DNA of 64,000 nt from Solibacillus sp. FSL R7-0682 (GCF_038005985.1 NZ_JBBOUI010000001.1:3182001-3246000); one strand, 5' to 3'. Shown: positions 25,852 to 36,078, counted from the first letter of the stretch. The notes: a model not told the origin generated them from the letters alone. Translations and numbers: made by a program.

Positions 25852-27429
25852 ATGCAAGAACCTGATATTTTACAAAAACGCAATATTTTAATAGCCGTTA
25901 CTTTTGTACTCACCGTAAGCATTCATATCATTACCATTGTTTCAGATCTATTTTATTACTCTAAATACAATTTAATCTATTGTGTAGTAATAATCATCAT
26001 CATCATCTTATTTATGTATAAATTATCAATACATCCAAAAGTATTCCAAGCAACGCTTATCATTAATTGGCACTTTTTGGTTATATTAATGAATTTGCAA
26101 AGTTCGAATTATATTACAATCTATGTGTTTATTTATATGATTGCGTTACTAGCACTTTATCGCTCAATGCGTATTAATGTCTTAAATATACTGGCCGTAT
26201 TAGTGGAAATATTCATCGTCTATAGACTCTCGCCCATTCCATTTAAACCAATAGAACAAAGTGGAAATTATTATCTATTTTTTTTATTAATTGTTTGTAT
26301 TATTAGTTTACTTCAAACATTTTATGTAAAACTAATCTGGAACAAAGTTGAAAAAGCAACGTTAGATCGAGAATACAACTTAACTTCGGAAGAAGCTTAT
26401 TTACGTTTATTTTTTGAGCAAGCAGAAGATTCCATTGCTGTATTTGACTTAGAAAATCGTGTTATTGCAGTAAATCCTGCCTTTGAAAAGTTATATGGTT
26501 GGACAAAAGAAGAAGCTTTAGGTCATTCATTGCCATTAATTCCTCCTGAAAACATGGACAGTGCGATAGAACGTACAGAAAACTTAAAAAAGGGACATAG
26601 CTACCATTTATTCGAAACACATGATATGCGAAAAGACGGGACGCTTTTTCACGCACAAATTTCATTATCACCTCTTTGGAATCCACATGGTGAAATGATT
26701 GGTGTCTCAGCAATTTCACGAGATATTTCATACATTAAAGAAAATGAAAGTTTAATTTTACAGTCTGAAAAATTAAAGCTCGTAGGTGAACTTGCAGCTG
26801 GTGTTGCCCATGAAATTCGTAATCCAATGACGGTCATCTCTGGATTTGTACAAATGATGAATGAAGATCCTAATTCTCCGTACTATGAGTATACAAAGCT
26901 TATTCAAAAAGAAACGGAACGAATTGATTTAATTTTATCTGAATTCCTTGTATTATCTCGCCCGCAACTTAAACAATTAGTTCCGATCTCGTTAGGAGAA
27001 ACGATTACTGAAATTGTGCAATTCTTCCAATTTGAGTTACAGCAAAAATCAATCGAGTTAGAGGTCGTCAATACTATTCAAAAACTTTTCATCATAGGCA
27101 ATGAAAATCAAATTAAGCAAGTTTTTATTAATTTAATAAAAAACGCGATTGAAGCAATAGGTGAAGACGGGACGATAACGATTAATATGAAATTAAGCAG
27201 TGACGAAAAAGAAATATTTATTGCGATAGAAGATAATGGTTGTGGCATTCCCCCTAATGTTTTAGAACGAGTATTTGAACCGTTTTATACAACAAAAACA
27301 AAAGGAGCAGGTCTTGGAATGATGATTATTAAAAAGATTATCGTAGATCATAATGGAAAAATCACAATTACTAGTATAGAAGAGATTGGAACAGAAGTTT
27401 TAATTAGCTTCCCTGTCGAAAATAATTAG
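25852..27429 (+). CDS. Membrane sensor histidine kinase with PAS domain (orphan, sporulation-kinase type)
   Basis: 525 aa. About five or six membrane helices (residues 10-165), a PAS domain (about 180-295, EQAEDSIAVFDLENRVIAVNPAF) with PAC tail, a HisKA dimerisation domain with the phospho-accepting H320 in GVAHEIRNPMTVISGF, and a HATPase domain with N box (NLIKNAIEA), G1 (EDNGCGIP) and G2 (GAGLGM). There is no response regulator nearby, which is typical of the KinA-KinE kinases that feed the Spo0F/Spo0A phosphorelay. The signal sensed is unknown. A strong terminator follows. Confidence 0.88.
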   Translation: MQEPDILQKRNILIAVTFVLTVSIHIITIVSDLFYYSKYNLIYCVVIIIIIILFMYKLSIHPKVFQATLIINWHFLVILMNLQSSNYITIYVFIYMIALLALYRSMRINVLNILAVLVEIFIVYRLSPIPFKPIEQSGNYYLFFLLIVCIISLLQTFYVKLIWNKVEKATLDREYNLTSEEAYLRLFFEQAEDSIAVFDLENRVIAVNPAFEKLYGWTKEEALGHSLPLIPPENMDSAIERTENLKKGHSYHLFETHDMRKDGTLFHAQISLSPLWNPHGEMIGVSAISRDISYIKENESLILQSEKLKLVGELAAGVAHEIRNPMTVISGFVQMMNEDPNSPYYEYTKLIQKETERIDLILSEFLVLSRPQLKQLVPISLGETITEIVQFFQFELQQKSIELEVVNTIQKLFIIGNENQIKQVFINLIKNAIEAIGEDGTITINMKLSSDEKEIFIAIEDNGCGIPPNVLERVFEPFYTTKTKGAGLGMMIIKKIIVDHNGKITITSIEEIGTEVLISFPVENN

Positions 27430-27485
27430 TTTATTTAGACAAATCCCATCGTGAGTTACTCTAAAATAGCCTAAGCAACTAGTTG

Positions 27486-27524
27486 AAGCTGCTGTCTGTA
27501 ATTTGCAGACAGCAGCTTTTTAAA
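27486..27524 (+). terminator. Terminator after the kinase, copy 1 of a duplicated unit
   Basis: A 13-bp stem (AAGCTGCTGTCTG with CAGACAGCAGCTT), 7-nt loop, then TTT. A diverged copy with the same 5' flank (AGCCTA) lies at 28205-28244. Confidence 0.85.
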
Positions 27525-27541
27525 ATTATTTTAACTTAGAT

Positions 27542-28159
27542 CATGCCTACCAAAATCATTCGCCGCATTTGTGGGAAACTAAAAATCCAGAATTTCTCGG
27601 TTATAATTGTAGAATTACTTCCTATGACTTAATGAAAGATTCAATTTCTATTGGTAAACTTAACACGAAAAATTCCAGTTGGTTAATTTTTGATGAGAAT
27701 GCAATGGAATATGGTCCTGAAAAGCTTTTTAACGAAGTCGTACAAGAAGAATTTAAAACATTATTTTCTTTTATCCCAACAAAAAATACAAAAGATGTCT
27801 CCGTACATATTAAAAAGGTAAAAGAATACTGGGAAAGTAAAGATATAAACTTTTTTAAATTAAGATAAGAGTTCACTTATTTCTGTTTTCTTCCACGATG
27901 AGGAAGGTTATCTATTTATCGGTCATATGGGTGTCTTAATTCAAAGTGAAGATGGGAAACTTTTATTCCTTGAAAAGCTATCATTGAGCCATATCAAGCA
28001 GTAAAGTTTGATAGTCGTATTGAATTAAATGGTTATTTAATGAATAAGTACGATATTTCTTGGAACCAGCCAACTGCTAAGCCTTTTATTATGGAAAATG
28101 ATGAGCTTTTAGAACGATACAGAGAAAATCCAAATAATTCCGAAAGTAACATAAAATAA
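27542..28159 (+). pseudogene. DUF4300 family protein, 5'-truncated and frameshifted
   Basis: Three consecutive frames join into one recognisable C-terminal DUF4300 domain: NHSPHLWETKNPEFLGYNCR...VHIKKVKEYWES (to 27868), then ISVFFHDEEGYLFIGHMGVL...LLFLEKL, then EPYQAVKFDSRIELN...AKPFIMENDEL. No start codon or signal peptide precedes it, and at least two indels break it. In other Bacillales this family is a secreted lipoprotein of unknown role. The remnant lies between two copies of the same terminator. The family name is from memory of its sequence pattern. Confidence 0.7.
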
Positions 28160-28571
28160 GTCCCCTTTGTAAAAGAGCTTTCAATAAAGCCTAGGTAACT
28201 TTTTGGAGCTGCTGTCTGTATTTTGCAGACGGTAGCTTCTTTTATTCCATGCACTTCCAATTTTTTATCACACTTCCTTAGTGTAAACTCTACATTACAA
28301 AAAATTCTACAATAAATATATATTTTCTATTATTATCAGAGAATCTCTTCAATATTAGCATCTACTACATACAAAATAATTCAAGTTTGCTAAAGTTGTA
28401 CCATAACAGTTTCCCTTTGTATTATAATAGTTGCATGCAAAAGCGATTATGTTACATATCAATAATTTTACATATATTTAACGCGACTTCTTTTATCAAA
28501 AAATTAATATAATTATAAATATTGTGTTTATTATTACTTTATGTTTATAATTTACTTCGGAGGGGATTATT
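28160..28571. other. Intergenic region with second terminator copy and promoter for the TAXI-TRAP operon
   Basis: It contains a hairpin at 28205-28244 (GAGCTGCTGTCTG with CAGACGGTAGCTTC) that is a diverged copy of 27486-27524. The rest is A/T rich and I see no gene. The promoter of the downstream transporter operon must lie here; TTCGGAGGGG at 28556-28565 is its ribosome site. Confidence 0.5.
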
Positions 28572-29549
28572 ATGAAAATCAAAAAATATGGAATAATTTC
28601 AAGCTTATTATTAACAGGGGCAATATTAGCTGCATGTGGTGATGACAATTCATCTTCTACTGACGGAAATTCTGAAAGCGCTTTATCTGCGAATATTGTG
28701 ACAATTGCCACTGGTGGTTCTTCTGGTCCATACAACATTATTGGTACAACGTTGGCAAATGAGTACTCTTCTATTTATGATGTAAACTCTAAGCCACAGG
28801 CGACTGGTGCATCAGTTGAAAATATCAATTTAATTAAAGAAGGCAAAGTAGAAATGGCATTCGTAATGAGTGATGTTTTAACGGAGGCCGTTACAGGTAC
28901 TGGTAATTTTAGCGGGAAAATTGATTCAGTACAACAAGTCGCATCTCTATATCCTAACTTTGTTCAAATTGTAACTACCAAAAATTCAGGAATCAAAACG
29001 TTAGAAGATTTAAAAGGTAAGCGAGTAGCTGTTGGAGATCAAAATTCAGGCGTTGAAGTAAATGCACGTAATCTATTAAATGGGCATGGTATTACATACG
29101 ACGATATTAAAGTGGATTACTTGGGCTATGCTGAAGCTGCTGATGGATTAAAATCAGGTGCAATTGATGCTGCCTTCTTAACTTCAGGTTTACCCAACTC
29201 AAGTGTATTAGAATTAGCAAATAGCATTGATTTATCTTTAGTTTCTGTAGATCCTGCAAAAATTGAGGAAATTGCAAAAGATCAACCGTACTTTATCTCA
29301 ATGGAAATCCCAGCTAATACTTACGGAAATGCAGAGGCAATTCCAACCGCAGCAATTATGAATGCTTTAGTCGTTTCTTCTGAATTAAGTGAAGATGATG
29401 TATATAAATTAACAAAAACTTTCTTTGATAGTTTAGAGAAATTAACGACTTCTCATCAAGCTGCAGCAGAAATCTCTCTAGAAGGTGCACAAAAGGGGAT
29501 GGTAGCCCCAGTCCATCCTGGAGCACAAAAATTCTACGATGAGCAATAA
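28572..29549 (+). CDS. TAXI family TRAP transporter solute-binding lipoprotein
   Basis: 325 aa. A lipoprotein signal with lipobox LAAC (Cys about residue 22) is followed by the TAXI domain starting IVTIATGGSSGPYNIIGTTLANEY, with later PQATGASVENINLI and VGDQNSGVEVNARNLL. It captures a carboxylate-type solute outside the membrane and delivers it to the fused TRAP permease. First gene of a three-gene operon with overlapping reading frames. The substrate cannot be predicted (glutamate and similar compounds are known for some TAXI proteins). Confidence 0.93.
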   Translation: MKIKKYGIISSLLLTGAILAACGDDNSSSTDGNSESALSANIVTIATGGSSGPYNIIGTTLANEYSSIYDVNSKPQATGASVENINLIKEGKVEMAFVMSDVLTEAVTGTGNFSGKIDSVQQVASLYPNFVQIVTTKNSGIKTLEDLKGKRVAVGDQNSGVEVNARNLLNGHGITYDDIKVDYLGYAEAADGLKSGAIDAAFLTSGLPNSSVLELANSIDLSLVSVDPAKIEEIAKDQPYFISMEIPANTYGNAEAIPTAAIMNALVVSSELSEDDVYKLTKTFFDSLEKLTTSHQAAAEISLEGAQKGMVAPVHPGAQKFYDEQ

Positions 29550-30006
29550 GATTTATTGGTCGATAAGCATACTCTTTGTATTGCTATCACTACTATTTCT
29601 TATACGAAAAGAAGTTGTCCTTGTCGAACATGAACAAGGACATCTTTTCATTACGAGTGACTTTACACTAGGTTGGATTCATTCCGTTGAAAAAGAGCCT
29701 TGGTATGAAGAATATGCTATTGAAAACCATCAGCTCATTTTAAAAGAGACTTACTTTAAAACATACGGAGCGGGTACACCAAATTCTGGAACGTTAATTG
29801 AAACAAATGATGGTTACATACATTATGCAATTAATGAATTTATAGAAGAAGTTAATATGATTGTATCAGACAATATTAAAACAACGATTTATTCAAATAA
29901 CCATTCAATTGATTTAAGTAAAATCGTTGAAAATTATACGAATGTGTCCATTAGTGTTCAAAAAGTAACACTATGGCAATATTTAAGAGGTGAAAAATTT
30001 GACTAA
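29539..30006 (+). CDS. DUF1850 family protein
   Basis: 155 aa with an N-terminal membrane anchor (about residues 6-22) and a short extracytoplasmic domain starting LVEHEQGHLFITSDFTLGWIHSVEKEPWYEEYAIE, the usual DUF1850 pattern. The family is nearly always found between the TAXI binding protein and the TRAP permease, so it is likely an accessory subunit. It overlaps the previous gene by 11 bases and the next by a few codons. Confidence 0.85.
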   Translation: MSNKIYWSISILFVLLSLLFLIRKEVVLVEHEQGHLFITSDFTLGWIHSVEKEPWYEEYAIENHQLILKETYFKTYGAGTPNSGTLIETNDGYIHYAINEFIEEVNMIVSDNIKTTIYSNNHSIDLSKIVENYTNVSISVQKVTLWQYLRGEKFD

Positions 30007-32005
30007 AGAAACAAGTAAGATTGAAGCGCAAGCATTATCAGAGGAACAACAACAAGAAATACTAGAAAAATTTGATACTGAATCAAATGTAAGAAAAATA
30101 GTTAACAAAAAAGTTTTATTATTTATTTCTATTGTTGCTATTTTTTATTCTTTATACCACTTATACGTAACGTTTAATCCACTTCCAGCTTTGCAGCAAA
30201 GGTCTTTGCATGTGTCAATTGGTTTAGCGTTAATTTTCTTAATCTATCCAACATTCAAAAAGCAAGATCGAACAAAGGTCGCTATATATGATTGGTTCCT
30301 TTTCATCTTAGCGTTTGCATCTTCTGGTTATTTAATTGTTCAGTATGAAGCAATTATGACTGAACGTGGTGGTATTCCAAATACAACCGATATATTATTC
30401 TCTATTTTAACAGTAATACTTGTATTAGAGGCTGCTAGACGTGTAACAGGTTGGATATTACCTATCTTAGCACTAGTATTCTTAGCATATCCTTTCATAA
30501 GTCATTTATCATGGGTTCCTAGACAAATGATGACCCGACAATATGATTTAGGAGATATTTTTGGTCAAATGTATTTAAAAACAGAAGGACTTTTCTCTAC
30601 AGCAATTGGCTCTTCTGTACAATTTATTTTCCTATTTATTTTATTCGGTGCTTTTTTAGCTAAGTCAGGTATGGGTCAATTGTTTAACGATTTAGCGCTT
30701 GCTTTAGCTGGTCATAGTCAAGGTGGTCCTGCAAAAGTATCTGTTATTTCAAGTGGTTTTATGGGAAGTATTAATGGTGCTGCAGTTGCCAATGTTGTCG
30801 GTACTGGTGCCTTTACAATTCCATTAATGAAAAAGGTTGGTTATTCTAAAAATTTTGCGGGCGCAGTTGAGGCATCGGCTTCCATTGGCGGGCAAATTCT
30901 CCCACCAATTATGGGTGCCGCAGCATTTATTATGGCTGAAACGACTGGCGTTGCGTATGGTACAATCGCTCTTGCTGCACTAATTCCCGCTGTACTTTAT
31001 TTCTTAGGCGTTATTATGCAAGTACACTTCCGAGCAGGCCGTGATAACTTACGTGGTATCCCGAAAGCAGATTTACCTGCCGTAAAAGAAGTACTAAAAG
31101 CCCGTGGACATTTGTTATTTCCAATAGCGTTTTTAGTGTATCTTTTATATGCTGGTGTACCTATTGGTCAAACTGCATTTTATACAATCGTTGCAACAGT
31201 AATAGTTGCTGCACTTCGCAAAGAAACACGTATGGGATTCAAAGATATTTTAGCTGCATTTGATAGTGGGGCGCGCCAATCTTTATCGGTAATGGTTGCC
31301 TGTGCGGTTGTAGGGATTATTATAGGCGTTGTAAGCTTGACTTCATTTGGTAACGTTATGACTTCATCCATCGCAAGCTTAGGTGCTGGATCTTTATTCT
31401 TAACGTTATTCTTTACGATGATTGCTTCAATGATTTTAGGTATGGGGCTACCTTCAATCCCTGCTTATATTATTACGGCAACTATGGCTGCCCCAGCTTT
31501 AGCTGAATTTGGTGTCCCAATCCTGGTAGCTCATATGTTTGTATTCTATTTCGGGATTTTTGCTAATATCACGCCTCCAGTAGCACTTGCAGCATTTGCT
31601 GGTGCTGGTATCGCAGGTGGAGATCCAATGAAAACAGGCTTTGCTGCTTTAAAATTAGCTTTAGCAGGATTCATTATTCCTTACCTATTTGTTTATAATC
31701 CTGCTATGCTCATGATAGATACAACGAACATTGCTGTAAATGCAAAAGAGTTCCCAATGGCACCGATCTCTTCAATTATTATGATTACAATTACTGCAAT
31801 CATTGGTATCATAGCGTTAAGTGCTGCTGCTGAAGGTTTCTTTAAATCTAAGTTAAATTGGATCTTAAGAATCATTTTAGGTGCAGGGGCACTTTGTTTA
31901 ATTATTCCTGAAGCCTACACAGATATTATTGGAATTATAATTGTAGGTTTAATTTTAAGTTACGATTACATGAGGTCTAAACGAAATAGTTTAACAACAG
32001 CTTAA
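29999..32005 (+). CDS. TRAP transporter permease, fused small and large subunits (4TM/12TM)
   Basis: 668 aa from the TTG at 29999, which has AAGAGGTG 6 bases before it; an upstream GTG at 29990 lies inside that site. The N-terminal four-helix DctQ-like part and the C-terminal DctM part (GGPAKVSVISSGFMGSINGAAVANV, then GMGLPSIPAYIITATMAAPA) are fused, as in TAXI-TRAP systems. It moves the bound solute inward using a Na+ or H+ gradient. It closes the operon before a strong terminator. Confidence 0.93.
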   Translation: MTKETSKIEAQALSEEQQQEILEKFDTESNVRKIVNKKVLLFISIVAIFYSLYHLYVTFNPLPALQQRSLHVSIGLALIFLIYPTFKKQDRTKVAIYDWFLFILAFASSGYLIVQYEAIMTERGGIPNTTDILFSILTVILVLEAARRVTGWILPILALVFLAYPFISHLSWVPRQMMTRQYDLGDIFGQMYLKTEGLFSTAIGSSVQFIFLFILFGAFLAKSGMGQLFNDLALALAGHSQGGPAKVSVISSGFMGSINGAAVANVVGTGAFTIPLMKKVGYSKNFAGAVEASASIGGQILPPIMGAAAFIMAETTGVAYGTIALAALIPAVLYFLGVIMQVHFRAGRDNLRGIPKADLPAVKEVLKARGHLLFPIAFLVYLLYAGVPIGQTAFYTIVATVIVAALRKETRMGFKDILAAFDSGARQSLSVMVACAVVGIIIGVVSLTSFGNVMTSSIASLGAGSLFLTLFFTMIASMILGMGLPSIPAYIITATMAAPALAEFGVPILVAHMFVFYFGIFANITPPVALAAFAGAGIAGGDPMKTGFAALKLALAGFIIPYLFVYNPAMLMIDTTNIAVNAKEFPMAPISSIIMITITAIIGIIALSAAAEGFFKSKLNWILRIILGAGALCLIIPEAYTDIIGIIIVGLILSYDYMRSKRNSLTTA

Positions 32006-32042
32006 CATTTGTGACCTTTAGGCTTCGACGTAGTATAAAAAG

Positions 32043-32088
32043 AGCATTTCAAATTTACACATTGTAAAATTTGAAATGCTTTTATTTT
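32043..32088 (+). terminator. Terminator of the TAXI-TRAP operon
   Basis: AGCATTTCAAATTT pairs with AAATTTGAAATGCT and is followed by TTTATTTTT. Confidence 0.85.
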
Positions 32089-32167
32089 TGAGCTGAGCTT
32101 TGTCATTCCCTCTTTTACGATAGAAGAAATTGACTCCCCTCTACTCTCTTATTAATATTCCAGTTTT

Positions 32168-33556
32168 TTATTTCATAATTGTTCGAACTAACTTCACCTT
32201 CTGCTTATATGGCGGATACAATAAACTATTTGCTAGCTTATTTGAACGTTGCATAATCGATTTCGCGTGGGTAAAATTCTCAAAACTTGCTTTCCCATGA
32301 TACGAATTCACACCCGATGGTCCTACCCCTCCAAATGGTAAATACGTATTGCCCACATGTGTTATTACATCATTTATGCACCCACCACCGAATGGTAGTT
32401 CTTGCAAGAAATAAGCAATTGCTTTTTCATTTTCTGAAAATAAGTAGGCACTTAATGGTTTTGGTAATTTACGAATTTCATGAATAGCTTGAGGCAACTC
32501 CTTGAATGTCAAGATTGGTAAAATTGGACCGAACAACTCATCTTCCATTGACGGACTATTCCATGTTATATTTTCTAAGATCGTCGGCTCAATATATAAA
32601 TCCTCACGGTCTGTGCTTCCACCAAATGTTACTGTTTGGCGTTCTTGATCAATCAATTTTTGTAAGCGATCAAATTGCCGTTCATTAATAATGCGCCCAT
32701 AATCCGCGCTTTTCTGTGCATCTACACCAAAAAACTCACGAATCGTCTTTTTCATGATTTTGCTAAATTTCTTCGCTACTGACTCATGTACTAATACATA
32801 ATCTGGCGCTACACAAGTTTGGCCTGTATTATTAAATTTCCCCCATGCAATTCGTTTTGCCGCCACATCTAAATTAGCTGTTTGGTCAACGATTACTGGA
32901 CTTTTTCCACCAAGTTCTAATGTAATCGGTGTTAAACGCTCAGCCGCTGCCTTTGCGACTACCTTCCCTACTGCAACACTTCCTGTAAAGAAAATATAAT
33001 CAAATGGTGCATGAATTAATGCTGTTACTTCATCTTTTTCTCCTTCAACAACACGTACATAATTTGCAGGGAAAGTTTCTTCAATTATTTTTTTTATCAT
33101 AATAGCCGTATGCACAGCGGACTCAGATGGTTTAATAATTGCTGTATTTCCGCCGATAATCGCCCCAATCAGCGGTTCAATAACTAATTGAAACGGATAA
33201 TTAAATGGTCCAATAATACATGTAACACCATATGGTTCACGTACAATAAAGCTTTTTGCAGGTTGGAAATGTAATGGTGTTTTTATAGACTGTGGCTTCA
33301 TCCACTCATCTAAATTTTTTAAAAAATAAGAAATGCTATCATATACAATTCCTATCTCATTTGAGTAGGCTTCAAATTCGCTTTTTCTTAAATCCAATGC
33401 AAGTGCCTCTATCACTTGTGCTTCATATTTTTTTATCGTTTCTTTTAATAACACGAGCTGTTGCTTACGAAATTCTATATCTTTAGTTGCGCCAGTAAAA
33501 TAAAATGAGCGCTGAGATTCAATCATTTGATCTAGTTCTTGTGCAGTAAAATTCAT
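32168..33556 (-). CDS. Aldehyde dehydrogenase (class 3-like, non-phosphorylating)
   Basis: 462 aa from the ATG at 33556; AAAGGATGAG lies 9 bases upstream, whereas the frame's first ATG overlaps that site. NAD(P)-binding GPFNYPFQL and FFTGSVAVGK, general-base Glu in ELGGKSPV, catalytic Cys in GQTCVAPDY. The short length and lack of the N-terminal extension fit the class 3 group (Bacillus YwdH, fatty-aldehyde enzymes), which oxidises medium or long-chain aldehydes to acids. Monocistronic. The exact substrate is not evident. Confidence 0.92.
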   Translation of the reverse strand: MNFTAQELDQMIESQRSFYFTGATKDIEFRKQQLVLLKETIKKYEAQVIEALALDLRKSEFEAYSNEIGIVYDSISYFLKNLDEWMKPQSIKTPLHFQPAKSFIVREPYGVTCIIGPFNYPFQLVIEPLIGAIIGGNTAIIKPSESAVHTAIMIKKIIEETFPANYVRVVEGEKDEVTALIHAPFDYIFFTGSVAVGKVVAKAAAERLTPITLELGGKSPVIVDQTANLDVAAKRIAWGKFNNTGQTCVAPDYVLVHESVAKKFSKIMKKTIREFFGVDAQKSADYGRIINERQFDRLQKLIDQERQTVTFGGSTDREDLYIEPTILENITWNSPSMEDELFGPILPILTFKELPQAIHEIRKLPKPLSAYLFSENEKAIAYFLQELPFGGGCINDVITHVGNTYLPFGGVGPSGVNSYHGKASFENFTHAKSIMQRSNKLANSLLYPPYKQKVKLVRTIMK

Positions 33557-33790
33557 TTTTCTCATCCTTTCTTAGAAAAACTATGCATAAATTATAACCG
33601 TTCACACATATTAACTATAGTATTAACTACTACTTTTTTCTAGCGAATTCCTGCTTGAAAGGAGGACCCTTTTTCAAAAGTGATCAACGCAATTAATACG
33701 TTTACAAATTTAAAAGTATGGGAAATCAATTATTAACAAGAATTCAAAGAAATTAGTCAAGCATTAAAATCGTACAAGGGGGCTATATTA

Positions 33791-33943
33791 ATGATTACAA
33801 CTGAAACTTGGTGGGGAGAAATTTTTTCTGGACCATTATCAATTGGACTTAATGAACAAAAGTTACAACAATTAGAGGATGAATCATTTTTATACTTCGA
33901 CGAATTTGCAGCTACTCTTCATAATGATGAACAAAATACTTAA
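33791..33943 (+). CDS. Small acidic protein, possibly the tail of a longer broken gene
   Basis: 50 aa (MITTETWWGEIFSGPLSIGL...) behind AAGGGGG. Upstream in the same frame, a GTG at 33680 with AAAGGAGG before it reads INAINTFTNLKVWEINY, hits TAA at 33734-33736, and continues as QEFKEISQALKSYKGAIL into this gene. It may be one gene of about 87 aa with a nonsense mutation, or two small coupled genes. I do not recognise either part. A hairpin terminator follows. Confidence 0.45.
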   Translation: MITTETWWGEIFSGPLSIGLNEQKLQQLEDESFLYFDEFAATLHNDEQNT

Positions 33944-33948
33944 CTTAT

Positions 33949-33986
33949 TAAGGACTGTCTCAATTGGCGGTCCTTTTTGTTTTTTA
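33949..33986 (+). terminator. Terminator after the 50-aa gene
   Basis: AAGGAC and GTCCTT with a loop of about 14 nt, then TTTTGTTTTTT. Confidence 0.65.
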
Positions 33987-34046
33987 GTCAATGTCTTAGT
34001 AATTTATTGAGAACATAATTCAACCTAGAAGGAGGTTAACCTCAAT

Positions 34047-34547
34047 TTGAATAAATTACTAAAAGTACTGCTCATTTTATTTACTATTTTTATTAGTATT
34101 GTCTCAGTTCAATTTATTATTAAAACCATTAATTCCAATGAAAAAAAGGAAATTAAAGAAACACATATGACATCTGAGCAAATGGAAGTTCAAACGATGA
34201 CAACCATTTCAGATATTGTACTCAATCAGTTACTAGAAAATGTAATTTTAAATATAGATCTTTCTCAAAATAAGAAGGGCTTTGATGTTGTACTATATTT
34301 ACAAGCAAATGAATTTATTTCAGAAGATACTTTACTAAAAGATAGCTACAATTTATTAATACCTATTCAACAAGTTAAAACAATTCATGATTTCACTATT
34401 AAATGGCATATGCTTGTAAAAAATAAAAATACGGAAGTACTCATATTATCTTTTAATGAAGACACAATAGCTACAATAGAAAAATACTCCTATATGGATT
34501 TAACACAATTGGCAACGACGTATGTAAGACATAAAAGCCTTCACTAA
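34047..34547 (+). CDS. Single-pass membrane protein of unknown function
   Basis: 166 aa from a TTG behind AAGGAGG (11-base spacing). It has one N-terminal membrane helix (about residues 5-26), then a 140-residue outer domain without recognisable motifs and few cysteines. Preceded and followed by terminators, so it is expressed alone. Family not recognised. Confidence 0.6.
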   Translation: MNKLLKVLLILFTIFISIVSVQFIIKTINSNEKKEIKETHMTSEQMEVQTMTTISDIVLNQLLENVILNIDLSQNKKGFDVVLYLQANEFISEDTLLKDSYNLLIPIQQVKTIHDFTIKWHMLVKNKNTEVLILSFNEDTIATIEKYSYMDLTQLATTYVRHKSLH

Positions 34548-34692
34548 TAAAATGGCATAAATCACAATTTTCATGAGTCATTACAAGCACTTTTTCTAAA
34601 TTATGCTTATTTGATTTTTTATTTCCTATGTTATGAACGATGCTCCTCCAATATATGTTTTCTCGTTTTAAAAAGGTTCTAAGTCAAATGTT

Positions 34693-34737
34693 GGGGTAGT
34701 GTCATATTGATTCTTCAATTGGCACTGCCTCTTTTTG
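34693..34737 (+). terminator. Terminator after the 166-aa gene
   Basis: GGGGTAGTGTCATATTGA and TCAATTGGCACTGCC form an imperfect stem around TTCT, followed by TCTTTTT. Confidence 0.6.
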
Positions 34738-34756
34738 TTGTTTCTAATATAGTCCG

Positions 34757-34861
34757 TTGATTTCCATTACGGGCGGACGCTTTCCGCGGGCACGGCCTGA
34801 GCCTGTAGTCTCAGGCGTCGTGCTGTTCCCGCTGGAGTCTGCCGCCCTCCATTCCAATCAA
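34757..34861. repeat. GC-rich palindromic dispersed repeat (REP/BIME-like)
   Basis: 105 bp with TTGA...TCAA ends and nested inverted repeats: ATTACGGGCGG against CCGCCCTCCATT, and GGCCTGAG against CTCAGGCG. It is far richer in G+C than its surroundings. Elements with this appearance recur many times in Bacillaceae/Planococcaceae genomes (from memory, not verified). It ends about 15 bp from the ISL3 remnant. It encodes no protein. Confidence 0.7.
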
Positions 34862-34868
34862 CTCTCTA

Positions 34869-36078
34869 TTAACCAAGGTGAATCCCTACATTTTTATATA
34901 CATGATTTAGTAATATCTTTGCTTTATAGTGTTCAAATTTACGGAATCCATAGGCATTCCTTTTTAATACTTTGGAGGTATTTTTAATCCCTTCTAAAAA
35001 TCCATTAGAATAACCAAATGCATAGCTATTTAGAATTTCTTTTTGCCAGTTCTTAAACGTTTTTATTGCTTTTAAAAAGGCTGGATTTTTTGTTTCTTCA
35101 ACCTTTCGGTAGAAGTCATATAATTTCACTTTCACTTCTGATACACTTTCTTTTTTCGATTCTCGTTGCCACTTCTTATAAAGTTCTTTTAATTCATGTG
35201 CTTCCTTCAATTCAGTGGACATATTGATATAACGATTTAAGTACCAACGTTCTTTTTCGGTTAATTTGTGTTCATCCTTATGCAAGACATAGCGCATTCG
35301 CTTCGCCTTTTTACGGTCATAAGAATTCCATTCATTTGGACTTTCCGACGTACTTCATCCACAGCCCAATGAATATAGCGACAGTAATGAAAACGGTCAG
35401 CCACAATAACAGGACGATTTAAAGCCTTCTTTACTGCTGCTTTAAAGCTAGGATTCATATCCATCACAACGATTTCGACATCTGCCCCATTTTCTTGAAG
35501 ATAGTGTTTAATTGTTTCTTTTCTACGATTTGGCAAAATATCAATAGGTTCATGTGTATCTGCGTTTGCGATTATCAGTTGATAAGTTCCAGCATCTGTA
35601 TCTGCTTTAATTCATCGATCGCAATCGCTTTTGGTAAACGTACCTTTTCTGGTAATTGATGAACAAGCTGTTTAAAGCGTCGAATCACTGTTGATGAAGA
35701 TGTACCAAGTACATCTGCTGCTTCTTTAAAAGTTTTCGCTTTAACCGAACGAATACGAACAACCTGATTCCATTCCTTTGAAAAGCGTTGGTAACGCTCG
35801 ACAAAAGGGGAATCTTCACTAAATCTTTTGCCACAAGAACAGCGGTAACGGCGTCTTTTATAAAAGAGAACGGTTAAACGTTCAAACCACTTTAAATGTT
35901 TGATTTTTTGAATACGATAATCGTGAACTTTATCTGTTAATTGACCACAATCTGGGCAAGTATGTTCTTTTTGAGGCATCGAAACATGAAGAACAATTAG
36001 ATTCTTCTGTTCCGTCATTTCATTGATGATTACTTCTTTTAATCCTGGGATGTTCATGGTAAAATTCATAGAGCACAA
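34869..36078 (-). pseudogene. ISL3-family transposase with two frameshifts
   Basis: The N-terminal zinc-finger region (CPDCGQLTDKVHDY...YRCSCGKRF) and HTH (36078-35575) end after AIAIDELKQ, where a lost base shifts the frame. The product resumes as DAGTYQLIIANADTHEPIDILPNRRKE to about 35300, where a second shift occurs near EVRRKVQ. It ends as MRYVLHKDEHKLTEKERWYLN...GIHLG. DDE residues are still readable (AIDE, VMDMNPSF, NGFLEGIKN). The element cannot make its own transposase but could be moved in trans. Confidence 0.85.

Noticed and set aside
34757-34987. Plus-strand frame across the GC-rich repeat
   Set aside because: It spans a palindromic repeat and an IS end; no coding signals.
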